A DNA stretch of 64,000 bases. Source: an uncultured Pelagibacteraceae bacterium. Lineage in GTDB: Bacteria > Pseudomonadota > Alphaproteobacteria > Pelagibacterales > Pelagibacteraceae. The first letter of the stretch is position 1, and the number at the start of each line of letters is the position of its first letter. Positions 20,374 through 29,447 of the stretch are shown one piece after another. The translations under genes and the position numbers were made by a program. Below the pieces are notes generated by a model. That model did not search any database, was not told the origin of the DNA, and was given only the letters and a program-made list of their open reading frames with translations. The stretch is from positions 1 to 64,000 of the forward strand of contig CACGFJ010000002.1 of NCBI GenBank assembly GCA_902572225.1. The letters are read 5' to 3'.

Positions 20374-21056
20374 TTTTTCAGCCTCAGCATTATAAAAGCT
20401 GCAATTAAAGCAACAATTGGAGATAATATTATGTAAGATTTGAATGGGGCATCAAATAATATTAGTGAAGCAAATCCAGATACCAACATTACAAAAACAT
20501 GATCTAATTTTCTCAAGTCATTTACAATAATTGCTAAAAAAGTAAGAGGGATCGCAAATTTTAAACCTAATTCTTCAGGAATAAATGAGCCTAATATAAT
20601 TCCACTAATTGTCGATAATTGCCAACAAAACCACAATGTTACTCCTGTACCAAGAACATAATAATGTGGATTAGATAAATTTTTATTTTGTCTTAAATAC
20701 TTATTAGATTCTGCAAAACCTTGGTCCACGATAAAATAAGATATAATTAATTTTTTAATCAAGCTCAGTTTTTCTAAATACTCAGATAAAACTGCCCCAT
20801 ATAATAAATGTCTCGAGTTTATTACTCCAACTGATGTAATTGCTACTAATGATGACGCTCCACCTGACAAAAGTTGCATAAATATTATCTGTGAAGCACC
20901 GCCAAAAATAATCAAGGAAGTTGCATAAACTAAAATTGGGTCAAAACCTAATTCAACACCAATGGCTCCAGTTATAATTCCAAAAGGAATTACTGATAAC
21001 ATATGAGGTAAAACAGCAACTATACCTTTAAAAAATATTTTTGATTTTGAAATCAT
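20370..21056 (-). CDS. azlC: AzlC family branched-chain amino acid permease
   Basis: 228-residue polytopic membrane protein, the large subunit of the AzlCD exporter. The N-terminal signature is clear: LPHMLSVIPFGIITGAIGVELGF and SLIIFGGASQIIFMQLLSGGA, then GVINSRHLLYGAVLSEYL. About six membrane helices. The gene starts three bases after the GGCT-like gene's stop, and azlD overlaps by four bases, so cinA-like, GGCT-like, azlC and azlD form one operon. Substrate inferred from family only. Confidence 0.88.
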   Translation of the reverse strand: MISKSKIFFKGIVAVLPHMLSVIPFGIITGAIGVELGFDPILVYATSLIIFGGASQIIFMQLLSGGASSLVAITSVGVINSRHLLYGAVLSEYLEKLSLIKKLIISYFIVDQGFAESNKYLRQNKNLSNPHYYVLGTGVTLWFCWQLSTISGIILGSFIPEELGLKFAIPLTFLAIIVNDLRKLDHVFVMLVSGFASLILFDAPFKSYIILSPIVALIAAFIMLRLKK

Positions 21057-21059
21057 TAA

Positions 21060-21464
21060 TTAAAAATTCACTAAAGCTTTTTTGAGATATTTTTTATCTA
21101 ATTTACAATCTTTATAGCCCTGCTTAACAACGTTTAGATATCTTTCTGTTGGATATCTAAAAATTGTTTTTTTAGGCATGATATAAGTCATCACAGTATT
21201 GTTGTAATACTTAAAATACATTTTATTATAAAGAATTGGATAATCTTCATAAATATCAAGTTTTTTTTCATCACTTTTTGATATCTCGTACAATCCACCA
21301 GGTACAATGGAATTGTTTTTCTTTTCTATATCTGCTGCACGATACTTACTTCTGAAATTAAGTGTATATCCTTTTAAATTTATCTTTTTAATAAATTTGG
21401 AATCTTTACATCTTCTTTTCATTTGAAAATGATTTAAATTACTTCCGTAAGCAAAATAAAGCAT
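21060..21464 (-). CDS. Gamma-glutamylcyclotransferase-like protein
   Basis: 134 residues with the GGCT fold signature at the N-terminus (LYFAYGSNLNHFQMKRRC) and the DIYEDYPILYNKMYF stretch where the family's catalytic glutamate lies. Members cyclise gamma-glutamyl amino acids or gamma-glutamylamines to 5-oxoproline. Located between the CinA-like gene (2 bases) and azlC (3 bases), which could hint at amino-acid turnover, but this is only proximity. Exact substrate not assignable. Confidence 0.75.
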   Translation of the reverse strand: MLYFAYGSNLNHFQMKRRCKDSKFIKKINLKGYTLNFRSKYRAADIEKKNNSIVPGGLYEISKSDEKKLDIYEDYPILYNKMYFKYYNNTVMTYIMPKKTIFRYPTERYLNVVKQGYKDCKLDKKYLKKALVNF

Positions 21465-21466
21465 AA

Positions 21467-22216
21467 CTATCTTTCAACTATTTCAATTTCTTTATCTTTA
21501 ACAAACTTAAGTATTTCTGAATTGCATTTATCAATTTTTGTTTTATCAGCTGATCGAACAACAATAGATACTCCTAATTTTCCAGCTTTAAAAAAAGGAT
21601 AACTTCCTATTTCAACTTCAGAATTATTATTTTGAACTTCTGTTAAAGATTTAGCTATTTCACTCTCAACAGTTCTTAAATTAATTGTTTCACTTAATAT
21701 TGGCTCCCCTCCAACCAAAAGATTATTTAAACTTCCAAGCATAGCCTTCATAATTGATGGAACTCCTGGGAGACAAAATACATTTTCAACATAAAAACCA
21801 GGTGCACCACTAGATGGATTTAAAATTAAATTAGCACTAACAGGCATTTTAGCCATCTTTTGTCTACCTTCATTAAATTCACCTGGCTTATAATAATTTT
21901 CTAGTATTGAAAAAGCCTCTTTATGAAAACCGTATTCGATATTAAACGCTTTAGATACAGACTCTGCAGTAATATCATCGTGAGTTGGCCCTATTCCACC
22001 TGTTGTAAATATATATGAATATTTTTTTCTAAGTTCGTTAATTGTATTTATAATAATATTTTCATCATCAGGAATTACACGAACTTCTGCGACAGGTATG
22101 CCTAATGAATTTAACCAAATTGCCAATGTACTTGTATTAACATCTTGCGTTCTGCCAGATAGAACTTCGTTACCGATAATTAAAATACCAGCATTTATCT
22201 CTTTTTTATTTTGCAT
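21467..22216 (-). CDS. CinA N-terminal / molybdopterin-binding domain protein
   Basis: 249 residues of the COG1058 family (MoaB/MogA-like fold). It has AGILIIGNEVLSGRTQDVNTS at the start and FTTGGIGPTHDDITAESVSKAF, the characteristic motifs; FCLPGVPSIMKAML is also conserved. The C-terminal nicotinamide-mononucleotide deamidase domain (PncC) of full CinA is absent. Members of the N-terminal family are reported as nucleotide-sugar/ADP-ribose-type pyrophosphatases, so a NAD-repair role is possible. Its ATG is only 22 bases from that of the divergent sfsA. Confidence 0.82.
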   Translation of the reverse strand: MQNKKEINAGILIIGNEVLSGRTQDVNTSTLAIWLNSLGIPVAEVRVIPDDENIIINTINELRKKYSYIFTTGGIGPTHDDITAESVSKAFNIEYGFHKEAFSILENYYKPGEFNEGRQKMAKMPVSANLILNPSSGAPGFYVENVFCLPGVPSIMKAMLGSLNNLLVGGEPILSETINLRTVESEIAKSLTEVQNNNSEVEIGSYPFFKAGKLGVSIVVRSADKTKIDKCNSEILKFVKDKEIEIVER

Positions 22217-22238
22217 ATGTAAATATAAGTAAATTTAT

Positions 22239-22925
22239 ATGAAATTTACAAATAGCCTTATTAAAGGAAAATTATTAAAAAGATATAAGAGATTTTTCGC
22301 CGATATAAAAGTAAATAACAAGATTGTAACGGCACATTGTCCTAACACTGGATCTATGCAGGGTCTTTTAGATCAAGGCAATGAGGTTTTGCTTACAGAA
22401 CACAATGATCCAAAAAGAAAACTGAAGTTTACTTTAGAGATAATAAAAGCAAAAAAAAGATTTGTTGGGGTAAATACTCATAGAGCTAATAAAATTGTTA
22501 ATCATGGACTAGAAAATAAATTAATATCAGAATTTAAAAATATCAAAAATATTAAACCAGAATTTAAATTTAGTGATGATACAAGATTTGATTTTTTATG
22601 TGACAGCAATTTAATAGAAGTGAAGAATGTTACATTATTTAGAGAAAATGATATTGCAGAATTTCCTGATGCTATTACATCAAGAGGAACAAAACACCTA
22701 AATATGTTAATTAAATCAATTAAAAAAGGATATAAGCCGTATGTCTTATTTTTAACGCAAATTCAAAATATAAATAATTTTAGAATTGCAAAAGATATTG
22801 ACCGTATTTATTTTGAAAATTACAAAAAAGCAAAAAAAGCAGGAGTAAATTTTCTGGCTTATAGATGTAAACTTAGCTCTAAAGAGATTAAGATAGAAAA
22901 AAAAATTAATATTTTAGATGAGTGA
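22239..22925 (+). CDS. sfsA: SfsA family protein
   Basis: 228 residues. Typical features: VTAHCPNTGSMQGLLDQGNEVLLTEH, the VGVNTHRAN block, DFLCDSNLIEVKNVTLFRE (nuclease-like E-x-K), FPDAITSRGTKHLNMLI and GYKPYVLFLTQ. SfsA was found as a sugar-fermentation stimulation protein; its fold suggests nucleic-acid binding or a nuclease, but function is unsettled. The last eight bases overlap the map start. It heads the map-pur operon and starts 22 bases from the divergent CinA-like gene. Confidence 0.88.
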   Translation: MKFTNSLIKGKLLKRYKRFFADIKVNNKIVTAHCPNTGSMQGLLDQGNEVLLTEHNDPKRKLKFTLEIIKAKKRFVGVNTHRANKIVNHGLENKLISEFKNIKNIKPEFKFSDDTRFDFLCDSNLIEVKNVTLFRENDIAEFPDAITSRGTKHLNMLIKSIKKGYKPYVLFLTQIQNINNFRIAKDIDRIYFENYKKAKKAGVNFLAYRCKLSSKEIKIEKKINILDE

Positions 22926-23688
22926 TTATAAAGAAAAATTCGAAAAGATGAGAGTTGCTGGAAAGCTTGCATCTAAAACTTTAGACATGCTTACAGGTTA
23001 CATTAAACCAGGAGTATCAACAGATAAAATTGATAAGTTGGCTTATGAATATATAAAAGATAACGGTGGCTATTCAGCTCCGTTATTTTATCGAGGATTT
23101 AAAAAATCACTTTGTACTTCATTAAATCATGTGGTTTGTCATGGAATACCTTCTGAGAGAATTTTAGAAGATGGTGATGCAGTTAATATTGATGTGACAG
23201 CAGTTGTTGATGATTATTATGGGGATACAAGTAGAATGTATGAAATTGGAAATGTGCCAGTTAAGGCAAAAAATTTAATTGAAGCAACTTATGACTCATT
23301 AATGAAAGCAATATCAATTTTACAACCAGGTAAAAAACTTGGTGATATAGGATTTGAAATTCAATCTTATGTTGAAAGCAAAGGTTATTCAGTTGTAAGA
23401 GATTTTTGTGGTCACGGAATAAGTAATGTTTTTCATGAACCTCCCAATATTCTTCATTATGGATCTAAAAATACTGGTAAAGAACTATTACCTGGTATGA
23501 CGTTTACTATTGAACCAATGATAAATTATGGAAAATATGACACAAAAGTTTTAAATGATGGGTGGACTGCAGTAACTAAAGATAAATCATTATCAGCACA
23601 ATTTGAGCATACTGTTGGTATCACAGAAGATTCATATGAAATTTTCACAGAATCTGTTAAAGATTATACAAGGCCCCCTTATAATTAA
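22918..23688 (+). CDS. map: Methionine aminopeptidase, type I
   Basis: Removes initiator methionine from nascent proteins; two-metal enzyme. 256 residues. Metal and active-site motifs are present: CHGIPSERILEDGDAVNIDVTAVVDDYYGDTSRMY (two Asp ligands), GHGISNVFHEPPNI (His ligand), TIEPMI and QFEHTVGITEDSYEIFT (Glu ligands). Overlaps sfsA by eight bases and purB by one (TAATG). Placement in front of purine genes is a lineage operon feature rather than a functional link. Confidence 0.96.
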   Translation: MSDYKEKFEKMRVAGKLASKTLDMLTGYIKPGVSTDKIDKLAYEYIKDNGGYSAPLFYRGFKKSLCTSLNHVVCHGIPSERILEDGDAVNIDVTAVVDDYYGDTSRMYEIGNVPVKAKNLIEATYDSLMKAISILQPGKKLGDIGFEIQSYVESKGYSVVRDFCGHGISNVFHEPPNILHYGSKNTGKELLPGMTFTIEPMINYGKYDTKVLNDGWTAVTKDKSLSAQFEHTVGITEDSYEIFTESVKDYTRPPYN

Positions 23689-24980
23689 TGATATCAAGAT
23701 ATTCTAGAAAAGAACTTGTCAGTATTTGGTCTGAAGAAAACAAATATAAAATTTGGCTAGATGTAGAAATTGCAGCAGCTGAGGCAATGGAGAAATATAA
23801 AATTATTCCTAAAGGAGTTGCGTCATTAGTTAAAAAAAAAGGCAAAATCAAAGTTAAAAGGATTCATGATATAGAGGCAAAAGTTAAGCATGATGTAATT
23901 GCTTTTTTGACATCAATTACAGAACAAACGGGTCTGAAAGCAAGATACCTTCATCAAGGAATGACGTCATCCGATGTTTTAGATACAACTTTAAATATTC
24001 AATTGGTTCAATCAGGAAATATATTATTAAGAGATATTGATAAAATATTATCTGTTCTAAAAAAACAGGCAAAAAAATATAAATTAACTCCTTGCATTGG
24101 AAGAAGTCATGGAATTCATGCAGAACCGATTACATTTGGACTAAAACTAGCATCATTTTATGAAGAATTTAAAAGAAACAAATTAAGATTAAAAGATGCA
24201 ATAGAAAATGTATCTACATGTGCAATTTCTGGGGCTGTAGGAACGTTTGCAAATATAGATCCTAAAATTGAAACCTATGTTGCAAAAAAATTAAAATTGA
24301 AAGCTGAGCCAATTTCAACTCAAATTATACCAAGAGATAGACATGCACATTATTTTTCAGTTCTCGGGATTATTGCTGGATCTGTTGAAAGAGTAGCTAC
24401 AGAAATAAGACATTTGCAAAGATCTGAAGTTTATGAATTACAGGAATACTTTTCAAAAGATCAAAAGGGTTCTTCTGCTATGCCTCATAAAAAAAATCCA
24501 ATATTAAGTGAAAATCTTACAGGACTTGCAAGAATGGTAAGAAGCTATGTAATTCCAGCTTTAGAAAATATTTCTTTGTGGCATGAAAGAGATATTTCTC
24601 ATTCTAGTGTTGAAAGAAATATTGGTCCAGACGCAAACATAACTTTAGATTTTGCTTTAGTTAGATTGTCAGGAATTTTAGATAAAATGATTGTTTATCC
24701 AAAAACGATGATAAAAAATTTAAATTTAACAAGAGGTCTTGTTTTTTCTCAAGAGGTAATGTTAGAACTTACTAAATCAGGTATCGCTAGAGAGAAAGCG
24801 TATAAATTGGTTCAATCTCATGCAAAAGCTAGTTTTGCAAAAAATATAAACCTATTAACACTTTTAAAAAGTGATAAATCAATCACTGGTAAAATAAGTG
24901 AAAAAAGATTAGATAAAATCTTTACATATGACAAACATTTAAAAAATGTAAATTATATTTTTAAAAGAGTATTCAAATAA
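23688..24980 (+). CDS. purB: Adenylosuccinate lyase
   Basis: Catalyses two fumarate-releasing steps in purine synthesis (SAICAR to AICAR; adenylosuccinate to AMP). 430 residues, fumarase/aspartase superfamily. Diagnostic: RYLHQGMTSSDVLDTTLNIQ, GRSHGIHAEPITFG, and the catalytic-serine loop KGSSAMPHKKNPILSENLTG. ISLWHERDISHSSVERN follows. One-base overlaps with map and purC. Its product chain sits with purC, purS, purQ and purL, so the operon supplies the middle of the IMP pathway. Confidence 0.97.
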   Translation: MISRYSRKELVSIWSEENKYKIWLDVEIAAAEAMEKYKIIPKGVASLVKKKGKIKVKRIHDIEAKVKHDVIAFLTSITEQTGLKARYLHQGMTSSDVLDTTLNIQLVQSGNILLRDIDKILSVLKKQAKKYKLTPCIGRSHGIHAEPITFGLKLASFYEEFKRNKLRLKDAIENVSTCAISGAVGTFANIDPKIETYVAKKLKLKAEPISTQIIPRDRHAHYFSVLGIIAGSVERVATEIRHLQRSEVYELQEYFSKDQKGSSAMPHKKNPILSENLTGLARMVRSYVIPALENISLWHERDISHSSVERNIGPDANITLDFALVRLSGILDKMIVYPKTMIKNLNLTRGLVFSQEVMLELTKSGIAREKAYKLVQSHAKASFAKNINLLTLLKSDKSITGKISEKRLDKIFTYDKHLKNVNYIFKRVFK

Positions 24981-25765
24981 TGAAAAAAGGAAAAAAATTA
25001 TACGAAGGTAAAGCAAAAATAATTTTTGCAAGTAACGATAAAAAATATGTTATCCAACATTTTAAAGATGATGCAACCGCATTTAATAATCAAAAAAAAG
25101 CAGTGATGGATGGTAAAGGAATTTTAAACAATAGAATTTCTGAACATATATTAACTCAATTAAACAATGTTGGTATCAAAAATCATTTAGTAAAACGTTT
25201 AAATATGAGAGAGCAACTCGTTCAGCATGTTGAAATTATACCTATTGAATTTATTGTGAGAAATATTGCAACTGGATCATTAACTAAAAGATTGGGAATT
25301 GAAGATGGAACTGTTTTAGAAAATCCATTAATAGAGTATTGCTTGAAAGATGATGATTTAGGAGATCCCTTAGTAAGTACTGAACACATCTTAGCTTTTA
25401 AATGGATGGAAAAAGATGAATTAAACTTAATAAATAAAGAATTAAATAGAATTAACGATTTTCTTCAAGGCATGTTTAGAGGTGTTGGAATTAAACTTGT
25501 AGATTTTAAAGTAGAATTTGGAAGATATGAAAAAAATGGAAAACAAGAGATCATACTTGCGGATGAAATAAGTCCTGATACCTGCAGACTATGGGATGTA
25601 AATAGTGATAAAAAATTAGATAAAGATAGATTTAGAAAAGGTCTTGGTAATCTAATTGAGGCTTATCAAGAAGTTGCAAGAAGATTAGATATACTTCATG
25701 AACAATCAAATATAAGACCATTAAAATACACTAAACCACAAGCAGTAAAGATTAAAAAAAAATAA
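24980..25765 (+). CDS. purC: SAICAR synthase
   Basis: Joins CAIR and aspartate with ATP. 261 residues; starts KKGKKLYEGKAKIIFAS, with IPIEFIVRNIATGSLTKR and LADEISPDTCRLWD, all conserved. Slightly longer than the ~240-residue type, with a C-terminal extension (EQSNIRPLKYTKPQAVKIKKK) rich in lysine as in other alphaproteobacteria. One-base overlaps on both sides (purB, purS). Confidence 0.97.
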   Translation: MKKGKKLYEGKAKIIFASNDKKYVIQHFKDDATAFNNQKKAVMDGKGILNNRISEHILTQLNNVGIKNHLVKRLNMREQLVQHVEIIPIEFIVRNIATGSLTKRLGIEDGTVLENPLIEYCLKDDDLGDPLVSTEHILAFKWMEKDELNLINKELNRINDFLQGMFRGVGIKLVDFKVEFGRYEKNGKQEIILADEISPDTCRLWDVNSDKKLDKDRFRKGLGNLIEAYQEVARRLDILHEQSNIRPLKYTKPQAVKIKKK

Positions 25766-25998
25766 TGAAAATTAAAGTAATCGTAACTCTTAAAAATGGA
25801 GTTTTAGATCCTCAGGGAAAGGCTATTCAACAAACACTTAATGGAATGAACTTTGGAAATGTAGAAGATGTGAGACAAGGTAAATATTTTGAAATTGAGG
25901 TTAAAGAGAAAGATGAAAAAAAAGCAAAGTCTTTAGTAGATGATATGTGTAAAAAACTATTGGCCAATCTTGTTATTGAGGATTACAAAATAGTTTAA
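25765..25998 (+). CDS. purS: FGAM synthase subunit PurS
   Basis: 77-residue small subunit that bridges PurQ and PurL and helps channel ammonia. The family signature is LKNGVLDPQGKAIQQTLNGMNF and VRQGKYFEIEV, ending NLVIEDYKI. Presence of PurS with small PurL and separate PurQ shows the three-part enzyme type rather than the single-chain form of gammaproteobacteria. Shares one base with purC; three bases before purQ. Confidence 0.95.
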   Translation: MKIKVIVTLKNGVLDPQGKAIQQTLNGMNFGNVEDVRQGKYFEIEVKEKDEKKAKSLVDDMCKKLLANLVIEDYKIV

Positions 25999-26001
25999 TA
26001 A

Positions 26002-26685
26002 ATGAGATCATCAGTCATTATTTTTCCTGGATCAAATTGCGATAGAGACATGGATGTGGCTCTAAGAAAATTTGGTTTTAAAAATCAAATGGTTTGGCAC
26101 AATGATAAATCTATTCCAAAATCAGATTTGATAGTATTGCCTGGTGGCTTTTCTTACGGTGATTACTTAAGGTGTGGAAGCATTGCTTCTAAATCAAATA
26201 TTATTAAATCAGTAATTGATTTTGCTAATTCTGGAGGACTAGTATTAGGTATTTGTAATGGATTTCAAATCTTAACTGAAACAGGCCTACTAAAAGGAAT
26301 ATTGCAACAAAATAAGTTTCTTAATTTTATATGCAGAAATGTTTTTGTAAAAGTTAAAGATAAACAAAATAAATATTTTAAAGATTTAAAAAAAGATCTT
26401 TTAGAACTTCATATTGCCCATAATGAAGGAAATTATTTTTGCAGTGATGACGAATTAAAATCATTAGAAGATAATAATCAAATAGCCGTAACGTATTGTG
26501 GAGAAGATGGTACAGAAGATGAAACAACTAATCCAAACGGAGCAATTAAAAATATAGCTGGAATTTTTAATAATAATAAAAATGTTCTTGGAATGATGCC
26601 ACATCCTGAGAGAATGATAGACAAATATTTATCAGGTGAAGATGGTTCATTATTTTTCAAAAATATTATAGATAATTTTAAATAA
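26002..26685 (+). CDS. purQ: FGAM synthase glutaminase subunit PurQ
   Basis: Class I glutamine amidotransferase giving ammonia to PurL. 227 residues. Nucleophile cysteine in LVLGICNGFQILTETGLL; the catalytic His-Glu pair in GMMPHPERMID. PGGFSYGDYLRCGSIA is the usual oxyanion region. Downstream purL overlaps by one base (TAATG). Works only with purS and purL next to it. Confidence 0.97.
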   Translation: MRSSVIIFPGSNCDRDMDVALRKFGFKNQMVWHNDKSIPKSDLIVLPGGFSYGDYLRCGSIASKSNIIKSVIDFANSGGLVLGICNGFQILTETGLLKGILQQNKFLNFICRNVFVKVKDKQNKYFKDLKKDLLELHIAHNEGNYFCSDDELKSLEDNNQIAVTYCGEDGTEDETTNPNGAIKNIAGIFNNNKNVLGMMPHPERMIDKYLSGEDGSLFFKNIIDNFK

Positions 26686-28877
26686 TGGAAGTCACGGAAG
26701 CAGTTGCAATAGACCACGGATTAAAAAAAGAAGAATTTTCTAAAATATGTGAACTTCTTAATAGAACACCAAATTTAACTGAGCTTGCAATATTTTCTGC
26801 AATGTGGAACGAACATTGCTCTTATAAGTCCTCTAGAAAACATTTAAAAAAAATGCACACAAAAGGAAAACAGGTCATCCAAGGACCTGGAGAAAATGCT
26901 GGTGTTATTGATATTGGAGATGATGATGCAATTGTATTTAAAATTGAAAGCCACAATCATCCTTCATTTATTGAACCTTATCAAGGTGCGGCAACTGGAG
27001 TTGGTGGGATTATGCGGGATGTATTTACAATGGGAGCAAGACCAATAGCAAATCTAAATTCAATTCATTTTGGTTCGCCACAACATAAAAAAACAAGAAA
27101 CTTATTAAGAGGAGTTGTTAAGGGGATTGGTGGATATGGAAATTGTATTGGAGTTCCAACGATTGCTGGCCAAACAACTTTTGATGAGTCTTACAATGGA
27201 AATATATTAGTAAATGCTATGACTCTTGGTTTAGTAAATAAAAATAAGATTTTTTATTCAAAAGCAGCTGGATTAAATAAACCAGTAATATACGTAGGTT
27301 CAAAAACTGGGAGAGATGGAATTCATGGTGCCAGTATGGCATCTGCAACTTTCGATGACAAAATTGAAGAAAAAAAACCAACAGTTCAAGTCGGAGACCC
27401 ATTTACTGAAAAATTGTTACTTGAAGCGTGCCTAGAATTAATGGCTGATAATTCAATCATTGCAATTCAAGATATGGGTGCAGCAGGATTAACATCTTCA
27501 AGTGTTGAAATGGCATCAAAAGGAAACCTTGGAATTGAATTAAATCTTAGTGAGGTTCCTTGTAGGGAAGAAAAAATGACTCCATACGAAATAATGTTGT
27601 CTGAAAGTCAAGAGAGAATGCTTATAGTTCTTGAAAAAGGAAAAGAAAAACATGCAAAGAAAATATTTGATAAATGGAACCTAGATTTTGCAGTTATAGG
27701 TAAAACAACTAATTCAAAAAAAATAGAATTAATATTTGATGATAAAAAAGTTGCTGAATTACCGATTGATCTTCTTGCTGAAAATGCTCCAATCTATGAT
27801 CGTCCTTGGAAAAAAACTAAATTACCTCAAAAATTAAAATTTGATAAAGACGAATTTAAATCTCTAAAATTATCAGATTGCTTGAAGAAGATTTTAAGTA
27901 ATTCAAACATTTCAGACAAAAAATGGATATGGGATCAATACGATCATACAGTAATGGGTGACACAATTCAAAAACCTGGAGGTGATGCTGGTGTTATTAG
28001 AGTTCATGGGACCACTAAAGCGATAGCAGCATCAGTGGATTCATCCGCATTATATTGTTTCTCGCATCCATTAACTGGAGGAAAACAAATAGTTTGTGAG
28101 AGCTATAGAAATCTTATTTCGGTAGGAGCTAAACCTATTGCTATTACAAATTGTTTAAACTTTGGAAATCCAGAAAAAGAAAAAAATATGGGTGAATTCG
28201 TAGAATGCGTTGAAGGAATTACAGAAGCAAGTAAGTATCTAGATTTTCCAGTAGTATCTGGAAATGTATCATTTTATAACGAAACAAAAGATAAAGGTAT
28301 CAAGCCTACGCCAACAATAGGAGGTGTTGGACTAATCTCTGACTATCAACAAATGCTTACTATGGATTTTAAAACTGAAGGAAACTTAGTTTACGTAATT
28401 GGTAAAACCGATGGACATTTAGATCAAAGTATTTTTGCAAGAGAGATTTTAAATGAAAAAAAAGGTCCACCACCAACTGTTAATTTATTTAATGAAAAAA
28501 ACATTGGTGAAACTGTATTAGATTTATCTAGAAAAAATCTTATTGTGAGTTGCCATGATGTATCATTAGGTGGAATTTTAACAGCAGTATCAAAAATGTG
28601 TATTAAAGGAAAAAAAGGAATAACAATTAATACACTTAAGGGTTTAACAAATAAATATGAATATTTTTTTGGTGAAGATCAGGCTCGTTATATTATCGAA
28701 ATACCTAAGGCTAGTTTGAAGAAAGTAAATGATATTTTAAACAAATATTCTGTACATTTCGATGAATTAGGGACAGTTAATGGACAATCCATCGAATATA
28801 AAGATGACATCAATTTGCCTATTGAAGAATTGGCAGATGCACATAAATATTGGTTAAAGAAGTATATGGATAGCTAA
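26685..28877 (+). CDS. purL: FGAM synthase subunit PurL (small type)
   Basis: ATP-dependent synthetase subunit, 730 residues, the normal size for small PurL. N-terminus has FSAMWNEHCSYKSSRKHLKKM; KIESHNHPSFIEPYQGAATGVGGI is the ATP-binding loop; DMGAAGLTSSSVEMASKGN and GVIRVHGTTKAIAASVDSS mark the two halves of the internal duplication. No glutaminase domain, consistent with separate PurQ. One-base overlaps with purQ and bolA. Confidence 0.97.
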   Translation: MEVTEAVAIDHGLKKEEFSKICELLNRTPNLTELAIFSAMWNEHCSYKSSRKHLKKMHTKGKQVIQGPGENAGVIDIGDDDAIVFKIESHNHPSFIEPYQGAATGVGGIMRDVFTMGARPIANLNSIHFGSPQHKKTRNLLRGVVKGIGGYGNCIGVPTIAGQTTFDESYNGNILVNAMTLGLVNKNKIFYSKAAGLNKPVIYVGSKTGRDGIHGASMASATFDDKIEEKKPTVQVGDPFTEKLLLEACLELMADNSIIAIQDMGAAGLTSSSVEMASKGNLGIELNLSEVPCREEKMTPYEIMLSESQERMLIVLEKGKEKHAKKIFDKWNLDFAVIGKTTNSKKIELIFDDKKVAELPIDLLAENAPIYDRPWKKTKLPQKLKFDKDEFKSLKLSDCLKKILSNSNISDKKWIWDQYDHTVMGDTIQKPGGDAGVIRVHGTTKAIAASVDSSALYCFSHPLTGGKQIVCESYRNLISVGAKPIAITNCLNFGNPEKEKNMGEFVECVEGITEASKYLDFPVVSGNVSFYNETKDKGIKPTPTIGGVGLISDYQQMLTMDFKTEGNLVYVIGKTDGHLDQSIFAREILNEKKGPPPTVNLFNEKNIGETVLDLSRKNLIVSCHDVSLGGILTAVSKMCIKGKKGITINTLKGLTNKYEYFFGEDQARYIIEIPKASLKKVNDILNKYSVHFDELGTVNGQSIEYKDDINLPIEELADAHKYWLKKYMDS

Positions 28878-29107
28878 TGGCAATGGATTTAAAAGAAATT
28901 GAGAGTTTAATTAAGGAAGGATTACCTGACGCAAAAGTTGAAATTCAAGATTTAGCGGGTGATGGAAATCACTATTCTGCTACAGTGACATCATCTGAAT
29001 TTTCAGGTAAGAGTAAAATAGAACAACACAAAATGGTATATAATTCTCTAAAAGGTAAAATGGGAAATGAGCTTCACGCTTTAGCAATTAAAACAAAGGA
29101 AATTTAA
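28877..29107 (+). CDS. bolA: BolA family protein
   Basis: 76 residues: IESLIKEGLPDAKVEIQDLAGDGNHYSATVTSSEFSGKS and a final QHKMVYNSLKGKMGNELHALAIKT. BolA proteins bind monothiol glutaredoxins through a shared [2Fe-2S] cluster; the invariant C-terminal His (LHAL) is present. The gene is directly followed by grxD, the usual partner. Closer to the IbaG/YrbA subtype by length. One-base overlap with purL. Confidence 0.93.
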   Translation: MAMDLKEIESLIKEGLPDAKVEIQDLAGDGNHYSATVTSSEFSGKSKIEQHKMVYNSLKGKMGNELHALAIKTKEI

Positions 29108-29446
29108 ATGGAACAAGAAACAAATGATTTAATAAAAAGTGAAATTGAAAATAACGATGTATGTCTTTTTATGAAAGGTACACCTGATGCACCTCAGTGT
29201 GGATTTTCAATGGCAACTTCAAATATTTTGAAGGTTCTTGAAGTAAATTTTAAAGGTGTAAATGTTTTAGCAGATCAAAAGCTAAGAGAAGGTATAAAAG
29301 TATTTAGTGATTGGCCAACCATTCCTCAACTATATGTTAAAAATGAGTTTATTGGTGGATGCGATATCGTAAAAGAAATGTATGAGAGCGGAGAACTTGC
29401 TAAACTCTTTGAGTCTAAAGGAATAAATTTTAAATCAAAAAATTAA
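29108..29446 (+). CDS. grxD: Monothiol glutaredoxin (CGFS type)
   Basis: 112 residues with the CGFS active site (GTPDAPQCGFSMATSNIL), the cis-proline motif DWPTIPQLYVKNEFIGGCDIV and C-terminal glutathione site. CGFS glutaredoxins carry and transfer [2Fe-2S] clusters and act with BolA in iron sensing; bolA ends at the base before its ATG. Last gene of the sfsA-to-grxD operon; its stop is one base from the convergent autotransporter gene stop, leaving no room for a separate terminator. Confidence 0.96.
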   Translation: MEQETNDLIKSEIENNDVCLFMKGTPDAPQCGFSMATSNILKVLEVNFKGVNVLADQKLREGIKVFSDWPTIPQLYVKNEFIGGCDIVKEMYESGELAKLFESKGINFKSKN

Positions 29447-29447
29447 T

